DNA from: CAYMDJ01 sp964537525
GTDB lineage: Archaea > Aenigmatarchaeota > Aenigmatarchaeia > QMZP01
Assembly (NCBI GenBank): GCA_964537525.1
Contig: CAZIAB010000041.1
Location: forward strand, 1 to 7,500
Direction of reading: 5' to 3'
DNA: 7,500 nt
Of the stretch, positions 3,412 through 7,500 are shown piece by piece. A program made the position numbers and the translations under genes. The notes beneath the pieces are model-generated. The model searched no databases. It was not told the origin of the DNA and worked only from the letters and a program-made list of their open reading frames with translations. How positions within the stretch are numbered: the stretch's first letter is position 1; each line of letters starts with the position of its first letter.

Positions 3412-5775
3412 ATGACAGAGTCGGTAAACCTTAAGGTGGGTGAGCTCACCAACAGGGAAGAGTTCGGGAGAGGAATAGTGAGGATTGACACCAAGACCAT
3501 GAGCAGGCTCGGTGTAAAGGAAGGTGACGTGGTTTCCATCAGGGGAAAGGAGGAGAGCGCTGCCATAGCCGTGAGGGCTTATCCCGCTGACGTGGGGCTC
3601 AACGTAATAAGGATGGACGGCCTGACCAGGAGGAACACTGACATAGGTGTAGGAGAGACCGTGAAGGTCTCCAGGGCAGAGATCAAGGACGCGAAGAGGG
3701 TGGTCCTTGCCCCTGCGCAGAAGGGGATAATCCTCCAGGTGAATCCTGACCTCATGAAGAAGAACCTGTACATGAGGCCTGTCACGAAGAAGGACATAAT
3801 CACCCCGTTCCCTGTCGTGAAGCAGAGGAGCAACTCGCCATTCGAGGATTTCTTCGGCATGAATCTCGAGGATATGTTCTTCACCCCCATACCAGGGGAG
3901 ACGAAGCTGATGGTGGTATCAACCACCCCGGAGGGCCCGGTAAGGATAACGGACGCTACGGACGTTGAGATAAAGCCAGAAGCGGTTGACATAGAGGACA
4001 GATTCATCCCTACGATAACGTACGAGGATATCGGTGGGCTGCACGACGCGATAAAGAAGGTCAGGGAGATGATAGAGCTCCCGCTCAGGCATCCGGAGCT
4101 TTTCACGAGGCTCGGGATAGAGCCGCCGAAAGGGATTCTTCTCTACGGGCCGCCAGGTTCTGGCAAGACCCTGCTTGCGAGGGCGGTCGCCAACGAGTCA
4201 GGTGCGAACTTCACCGTGATAAACGGGCCAGAGATAATGAGCAAGTGGTATGGCCAGTCAGAGGAGAACCTCAGGAAGGTCTTCGATGACGCGGAGAAGA
4301 ACGCTCCGTCGATAATATTCTTTGACGAGATAGACGCGATTGCTCCCAAGAGGGAGGACGTTTCGGGAGAGGTTGAAAGGAGGGTTGTGTCACAGATTCT
4401 TACCCTGATGGACGGCCTGAAATCGAGGGGCAAGGTAATCGTGATTGCGGCAACCAACAGGCATAACGCGATAGACCCTGCCCTCAGGAGACCTGGAAGG
4501 TTTGACAGGGAGATTGAGATAGGCGTCCCTGACCAGAGGGGACGCAGGGAGATGCTGGACATACACACAAGGAACATGCCGATGGCAGAGGACGTTGACA
4601 AGGAATGGCTGGCTTCCGTTACCTACGGGTTCGTGGGAGCTGACATATCTGCCCTCGCCAAGGAGGCAGCGATGCTCGCTCTCAGGAGGAACCTCCCTGA
4701 GATATCCTGGAAGGAGCATGAGGAGATTCCGGTCAAGATTCTCGAGGACCTGAGGGTGACCAAGGAGGACTTCCAGGAAGCGCTCAAGGTGGTCGAGCCC
4801 TCTGCGATGAGGGAGGTCATGGTGGAGATACCCAAGGTCACATGGAATGACGTTGGCGGGCTGGAATCTGTCAAGCAGAGCCTGAAGGAGGTGGTCGAGT
4901 GGCCGCTGAAGAATCCTGAGGCGTTCACCAGGATGGGAATCCGGCCTCCGACCGGCGTCCTGCTGTATGGGCCTCCGGGGACAGGGAAGACCATGCTCGC
5001 CAAGGCGGTCGCCAACGAGTCAGGGGCGAACTTCATATCCATAAAGGGGCCTGAGATAATGAGCAAGTGGGTCGGTGAGTCAGAGAAGCACATAAGGGAG
5101 ATATTCAAGAGGGCTAAGCAGGTAGCTCCCACGATAATCTTCCTTGACGAGATGGATTCCATTGCCCCGCGGAGAGGCCTGGAGGTGGGAACGAGGGTCC
5201 ACGAGAACATCGTTTCCCAGATACTGACAGAGATGTCAGGACTCGAGGAGCTTCACAATGTCGTGGTGATAGCCGCTACCAACAGACCTGACATGCTGGA
5301 CCAGGCGGTCCTGAGGCCGGGAAGGTTTGACAGGCAGGTCTTGGTCGGCGCTCCGGACGAGAAGGCAAGGCTGGAGATACTGAAGATACACACGAAGAGC
5401 ATGCCGCTCGAGGGAACGGCAGAGCTCATGGAGAAGCTGCAAAAGGAGAAGAGCGAGAGCAGGAAGAAGGAGCTCAGCAGGAAGATTGATGCGCATAAGG
5501 AGAAGATTCTCACCAGGCTCGCGAAGGAGACTGATGGGTATTCGGGCGCTGACCTCGAGGCGATGGTGAGGGAGGCCGCCCTCAACGCCCTGAGGAAGAA
5601 CTTCAAGGCAAAGAGCGTGACGAGGACCGACCTCACGGAATCCATGAAGAACAGCAAGCCATCGATAAACGAGAACATGGTGAGGTTCTACGAGAAGATT
5701 TCGGACACCCTCAAGGCAGAGAGGGTGGTGAAGAAGTCAGAGAAGGGCGAGGACGAGCTGACATACGTTGGCTGA
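3412..5775 (+). CDS. cdc48: CDC48/VAT-type AAA+ ATPase
   Basis: This 787-residue hexameric unfoldase uses ATP to pull apart folded or complexed proteins, feeding the proteasome or remodelling complexes in the cytoplasm. The N-domain (about 1-185) opens with VNLKVGE and GRGIVRIDTKTMSRLGVKEGDVV, the double-psi barrel substrate-binding fold. D1 (from about 204) has GPPGSGKT at 246-253, the Walker B FFDE ending at E306, the pore loop KWYGQSEE, and RRPGRFDREIE with the arginine fingers. D2 (from about 477) has GPPGTGKT at 520-527, Walker B FLDE ending at E580, pore loop KWVGESEK, and LRPGRFDRQV. Both rings therefore look active. D2 carries about 27 extra residues (roughly 668-699), highly charged and helical, where relatives have a short link before LAKETDGYSGADLE. 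The C-terminus ELTYVG has one residue too many for a canonical HbYX proteasome-docking motif. Transcribed alone, with an unusual repeated leader. Confidence 0.96.
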   Translation: MTESVNLKVGELTNREEFGRGIVRIDTKTMSRLGVKEGDVVSIRGKEESAAIAVRAYPADVGLNVIRMDGLTRRNTDIGVGETVKVSRAEIKDAKRVVLAPAQKGIILQVNPDLMKKNLYMRPVTKKDIITPFPVVKQRSNSPFEDFFGMNLEDMFFTPIPGETKLMVVSTTPEGPVRITDATDVEIKPEAVDIEDRFIPTITYEDIGGLHDAIKKVREMIELPLRHPELFTRLGIEPPKGILLYGPPGSGKTLLARAVANESGANFTVINGPEIMSKWYGQSEENLRKVFDDAEKNAPSIIFFDEIDAIAPKREDVSGEVERRVVSQILTLMDGLKSRGKVIVIAATNRHNAIDPALRRPGRFDREIEIGVPDQRGRREMLDIHTRNMPMAEDVDKEWLASVTYGFVGADISALAKEAAMLALRRNLPEISWKEHEEIPVKILEDLRVTKEDFQEALKVVEPSAMREVMVEIPKVTWNDVGGLESVKQSLKEVVEWPLKNPEAFTRMGIRPPTGVLLYGPPGTGKTMLAKAVANESGANFISIKGPEIMSKWVGESEKHIREIFKRAKQVAPTIIFLDEMDSIAPRRGLEVGTRVHENIVSQILTEMSGLEELHNVVVIAATNRPDMLDQAVLRPGRFDRQVLVGAPDEKARLEILKIHTKSMPLEGTAELMEKLQKEKSESRKKELSRKIDAHKEKILTRLAKETDGYSGADLEAMVREAALNALRKNFKAKSVTRTDLTESMKNSKPSINENMVRFYEKISDTLKAERVVKKSEKGEDELTYVG

Positions 5776-5789
5776 GATTAAGTTTGCTT

Positions 5790-5821
5790 GGGGTCCCCGG
5801 GGACCCCGATTCCTCCTTTTT
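5790..5821 (+). terminator. perfect 18-bp palindrome and T-run between cdc48 and the MEMO gene
   Basis: GGGGTCCCCGGGGACCCC (5790-5807) is fully self-complementary, and TTTTT follows at 5817-5821. On the RNA it could form a hairpin ahead of a T-run and end the cdc48 transcript. The T-run is also part of the TATA box of the next gene, so the palindrome sits directly upstream of that promoter and could equally be a protein-binding site. Confidence 0.45.
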
Positions 5822-5825
5822 AAGA
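5817..5825 (+). promoter_or_regulatory. TATA-like promoter of the MEMO gene
   Basis: TTTTTAAGA is centred about 25 bp before ATG 5846, so the transcript should begin at or next to the start codon. No Shine-Dalgarno is present. This spacing supports a leaderless mRNA and the choice of start. Confidence 0.55.
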
Positions 5826-5845
5826 TATGGCAGCAACTATTTATT

Positions 5846-6649
5846 ATGGAGCGCGGTGCGGTTGCTGCGGGCAGTTTTTATGACTGGGATAAGGAGAACC
5901 TGACCAAAAGCCTTAAGGAAATGTCCAAAGGAGTGTCAGACAAGGGCTTCTTGGGATGCGTCTCCCCGCATGCCGGTTATGTTTATTCGGGGAGGGTCGC
6001 GGCCAAGGCGATTGGCTCAATGAAGCCCGGGAAGAGGTTCATCGTTCTCGGGCCCAACCATACGGGGCTGGGCGCTAATTTTGCCGTCTACTCATCAGGC
6101 TCATGGGAGACCCCGCTGGGAATGGTTCCTGTTGACCATGAACTTTCCGAGGCAATAATGAAATTCGACGGGGCTGAACCTGATGAGGTTGCCCATGGGC
6201 AGGAGCACTCCATAGAGGTCATTCTTCCTTTCCTCCAGCACTTCTTCGGGAAGATATCATTCGTTCCTATCACCATACTCTCCTACGGGTATGGTGATTC
6301 CTTCATGAAGAGGCTTGACAGCCTTGGAAGGATTATTGCAGGGATAGTAAAGAACAACAGTGAGGTCAGGATTGTTGCGAGCTCTGACTTCTCTCATTTC
6401 ATAAGCGCCGAGGCAGCGAGGAAGAGGGATATGGAGGCGATAGAAGCGATAAAGAGGATTGACACCAGGAAGCTGTTCCGCTCTCTTTCACATGACGGCT
6501 CAGTTTGTGGATACGCTCCGATAGCCGTCCTTATTTCAGCTGCAAGGGAACTTGGATGGAAGGCAGAGCTCATTGACTACACGGATTCCGGTAAGATTAC
6601 AGGAGACCTTGGGGAGGTCGTTGCTTACGCTGGTATTGGTTTCAAGTGA
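5846..6649 (+). CDS. MEMO1-family protein
   Basis: The 267-residue protein belongs to the MEMO family, which shares the fold of class III extradiol (LigB-type) dioxygenases and is widespread in archaea, where its biochemical role is not settled; human MEMO1 binds redox metals. Family blocks appear in order: AVAAGSFYDWDKENL at the N-terminus, SPHAGYVYSG with H42, LGPNHTG with H72, HGQEHSIEVILPFLQ with H121, ASSDFSHF with H184, and CGYAPI with C221. H42, H72 and C221 correspond to the His/His/Cys metal site described for the human protein, so metal binding is likely retained. Length is normal and no signal peptide is seen. The frame is open upstream to 5768, overlapping the cdc48 end, but that extension covers the palindrome and TATA box and is not part of the family; the ATG at 5846 places GAVAAGSFY at the usual position. 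Confidence 0.93.
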   Translation: MERGAVAAGSFYDWDKENLTKSLKEMSKGVSDKGFLGCVSPHAGYVYSGRVAAKAIGSMKPGKRFIVLGPNHTGLGANFAVYSSGSWETPLGMVPVDHELSEAIMKFDGAEPDEVAHGQEHSIEVILPFLQHFFGKISFVPITILSYGYGDSFMKRLDSLGRIIAGIVKNNSEVRIVASSDFSHFISAEAARKRDMEAIEAIKRIDTRKLFRSLSHDGSVCGYAPIAVLISAARELGWKAELIDYTDSGKITGDLGEVVAYAGIGFK

Positions 6650-6714
6650 CCTTTTTACAGTTAAAAAATCCGCCAGGTAACCACAAGGCAGGTAACCGCA
6701 ACGAATAATAATTA
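6650..6714. other. MEMO gene 3' region with a T-run and a short direct repeat
   Basis: TTTTT at 6652-6656 directly after the stop codon is a plausible archaeal termination site. CAGGTAACC occurs twice (6674-6682 and 6689-6697), too short to mean much alone. No reading frame is supported here. Confidence 0.35.
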
Positions 6715-6784
6715 TTGACAAAAAGCTCAACCAAAAACGGAAGCATGTGCTCCTGTTGTTGGATTGAAAGGGCTGTGTTGTCAA
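6715..6784 (+). ncRNA. long imperfect hairpin, possible structured RNA of unknown class
   Basis: TTGACAA (6715-6721) pairs with TTGTCAA (6778-6784), AGC (6724-6726) with GCT-side bases 6772-6774, TCAA (6727-6730) with TTGA (6764-6767), CCAA (6731-6734) with TTGG (6759-6762), AAC (6736-6738) with GTT (6755-6757), GGA (6739-6741) with TCC (6751-6753), and GC (6743-6744) with GC (6749-6750) around an ATGT loop. Only small bulges and one A-G mismatch interrupt about 26 pairs. A T-rich stretch (TTATTTTC) follows near 6793. It could be a small RNA, a 3' element of the MEMO transcript or a remnant of an inverted-repeat mobile element. I recognise no known RNA family in it. Confidence 0.35.
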
Positions 6785-6839
6785 GTAAGAGGGTTATTTT
6801 CTATCGGAACCGGCACAAATCGCCCTTGTTTTCACCACC

Positions 6840-6856
6840 GAAAGGTATTTAAATAC
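6840..6856 (+). promoter_or_regulatory. strong archaeal promoter of the 60-residue peptide gene
   Basis: GAAAGGTATTTAAATAC combines a purine-rich BRE-like lead and a consensus TATA box, itself a 12-bp palindrome (6845-6856). The predicted transcript start is near 6877-6880, leaving a leader of about 40 nt with a strong ribosome site. Confidence 0.65.
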
Positions 6857-6876
6857 TGAAGTGTTACTACTTATAA

Positions 6877-6894
6877 GTGACATATAATTGTCAC
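6877..6894 (+). promoter_or_regulatory. operator-like inverted repeat GTGACA-N6-TGTCAC
   Basis: The two half-sites are exact inverted copies with a TATAAT spacer, one helical turn apart centre to centre. They overlap the predicted transcript start of the peptide gene, a position where a bound repressor would block initiation. The binding protein is unknown. Confidence 0.45.
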
Positions 6895-6920
6895 TGTTCG
6901 GTGATAAGGTGGGTGATAAT

Positions 6921-7103
6921 ATGGCTGAAGGATATGATGGTACAATAGAAAAGCAGGAGAAGAATGAGAAGGTTGGGTATGATTCGGAAAGGATTAAACA
7001 AACTGTAGGTTCTGGGGCTATCTGGTCTATGCCTGAAACAATTATATCGTTGGACCCACATATGAAAAGGCTTTCCTGTTCCATGGGTTGTTATGGCGAT
7101 TGA
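6921..7103 (+). CDS. 60-residue peptide with C-terminal Cys pair, orphan
   Basis: I do not recognise this protein. The start at ATG 6921 follows GGTGGGTGAT, a strong ribosome site; the frame's earlier ATG at 6888 lies in the operator-like repeat and is discarded. The product is acidic and hydrophilic over residues 1-30, with an internal repeat (GYDGTIEKQ at 4-12, GYDSERIKQ at 19-27), then a short GSGAIWSMPETIISL segment, and a C-terminal KRLSCSMGCYGD with Cys53 and Cys57. There is no signal peptide or membrane helix. Strong promoter, operator-like repeat, ribosome site and terminator all belong to this one gene, so it is likely expressed and regulated on its own. The leader-plus-cysteine-tail layout recalls modified-peptide precursors, but no modifying enzyme is encoded nearby. 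Other options are a small metal-binding or redox peptide. Confidence 0.65.
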   Translation: MAEGYDGTIEKQEKNEKVGYDSERIKQTVGSGAIWSMPETIISLDPHMKRLSCSMGCYGD

Positions 7104-7127
7104 TTATTGCGCCATAATTTTATTTTT
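7091..7127 (+). terminator. hairpin with T-run ending the peptide gene
   Basis: TTATGGCG (7091-7098) pairs perfectly with CGCCATAA (7110-7117) over an 11-nt loop, and TTTTATTTTT follows immediately. The stem includes the last codons and the loop holds the stop codon. It has the form of an intrinsic terminator and lies between convergent genes. Confidence 0.6.
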
Positions 7128-7162
7128 AGTATAATGGTATGACTAGCCTTGAATAAAATGGG

Positions 7163-7187
7163 GTGGGCATTTCTGCCCGTTCAAAAA
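7163..7187 (-). terminator. T-run and hairpin after the zinc-ribbon gene
   Basis: Read on the minus strand, TTTTT (7187 to 7183) lies just past the stop codon and is followed by a GGGCA/TGCCC stem (7165-7169 with 7174-7178, TTTC loop on the plus strand). The T-run is the likely stop signal for the 46-residue protein's transcript. Confidence 0.35.
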
Positions 7188-7198
7188 CATTGCTTGGC

Positions 7199-7339
7199 TT
7201 ATCCGCCTATTCTGAAGACCTTTGTTCCGCAGCTTGGGCAGAGACCCTTCTTTGCCTTCTTTCCGTTCTTCATGGTCACTGCCTGCTCATCCTTCATCTG
7301 GACCTTTTTCCTGCACTTCACACAATATGCTTCTGTCAT
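7199..7339 (-). CDS. 46-residue zinc-ribbon protein (DUF5679-like)
   Basis: The small protein has two Cys pairs, Cys6-x2-Cys9 (AYCVKCRKK) and Cys34-x2-Cys37 (GLCPSCGTK), separated by a basic loop (MKNGKKAKKG), ending KVFRIGG. This is the layout of a compact zinc ribbon and resembles the DUF5679 family common in archaea and some bacteria; its role is unknown, with nucleic-acid or ribosome binding plausible because of the charge. The start at 7339 is fixed by AAGGAGGTT at proper distance (plus-strand 7346-7354). The frame stays open upstream to 7405, but those 22 codons contain the ribosome site and are not part of the family. It converges on the orphan peptide gene. A weak TATA-like ATTTAATCTG is present at 7421-7430 on the minus strand, giving a leader of about 60 nt. 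Confidence 0.87.
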   Translation of the reverse strand: MTEAYCVKCRKKVQMKDEQAVTMKNGKKAKKGLCPSCGTKVFRIGG

Positions 7340-7345
7340 TCGTAA

Positions 7346-7354
7346 AACCTCCTT
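7346..7354 (-). promoter_or_regulatory. near-perfect Shine-Dalgarno of the zinc-ribbon gene
   Basis: On the minus strand AAGGAGGTT precedes ATG 7339 by six bases. It is the strongest ribosome site in the window and excludes the longer frame that opens at 7405. Confidence 0.75.
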
Positions 7355-7500
7355 AAAATCGCGTGCCCTGCACAGACGCCAATTGCTGGAATCTCTTTCA
7401 GGCACGTCTCGTAAACCTAGCAGATTAAATCGCTCGGTTTCCGATAACGAAAACCCCCCTCGGGAGCAAATTTATTGATATTTGTAGGCGTGATATATAA

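Noticed and set aside
5768..5845. Longer MEMO start overlapping the cdc48 end
   Set aside because: The extension translates the GC palindrome and the TATA box, and the family motif AVAAGSFY normally lies within the first ten residues or so.
6794..7084. 96-codon minus-strand frame
   Set aside because: Opposite strand of the orphan peptide gene, which has promoter, ribosome site and terminator; the minus product is Ser/Ile-rich without motifs.
7149..7478. 109-codon plus-strand frame
   Set aside because: Antisense to the zinc-ribbon gene, which has two Cys pairs and a near-perfect Shine-Dalgarno on the minus strand.

Overview
The window looks archaeal. It carries an MC1-family chromatin protein, a two-ring CDC48/VAT ATPase, an AMP phosphorylase and a MEMO1-family protein. 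Promoters have AT-rich TATA boxes about 25 bp upstream of starts, some genes look leaderless and others have GGTGA/GGAGG ribosome sites, and AGG (Arg) and ATA (Ile) codons are heavily used in the housekeeping genes. Lineage is not settled by sequence alone; the gene mix fits a euryarchaeon or a DPANN-type archaeon (inference, low confidence).

Layout. 1-364 (minus): the first 121 codons of an AMP phosphorylase whose remainder lies off the left edge, divergent from 561-869 (plus), a DNA-bending MC1 protein. After an MC1 terminator-like hairpin and a non-coding stretch comes a visibly AT-rich island (about 1000-2330; sampled rows are 30-35% G+C against about 53% in the CDC48 gene). The island holds a tight three-gene cassette: a 59-residue protein (1098-1277), a 67-residue protein joined to it by an ATGA stop/start overlap (1274-1477), and a 215-residue caspase-like (clan CD) cysteine protease with a visible His66/Cys100 dyad (1484-2131). 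This is the best candidate for an undescribed, possibly defence- or cell-death-related, system.

Next is a two-gene operon: a small predicted metalloprotease with an HExxHxxGxxD signature (2478-2981) and a 76-residue helix-turn-helix protein (2994-3224). It is preceded by two inverted repeats, a strong TATA box and a structured leader of about 110 nt. The CDC48-type ATPase (3412-5775) follows; its leader carries a 35-bp exact direct repeat flanking a GC-rich hairpin, and its D2 domain has an extra charged helical insert. A perfect 18-bp palindrome separates it from a probably leaderless MEMO1-family gene (5846-6649).

The right end has a 70-nt imperfect hairpin (6715-6784), an orphan 60-residue peptide gene with its own strong promoter, operator-like repeat and terminator (6921-7103), and a convergent 46-residue zinc-ribbon protein with a perfect Shine-Dalgarno (7199-7339, minus).

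The housekeeping genes cover nucleotide salvage, chromatin packing and protein unfolding. The caspase-like cassette, the leader structures and the orphan peptide are the parts that ordinary annotation does not explain. I saw no tRNA, rRNA, CRISPR array or transposase.
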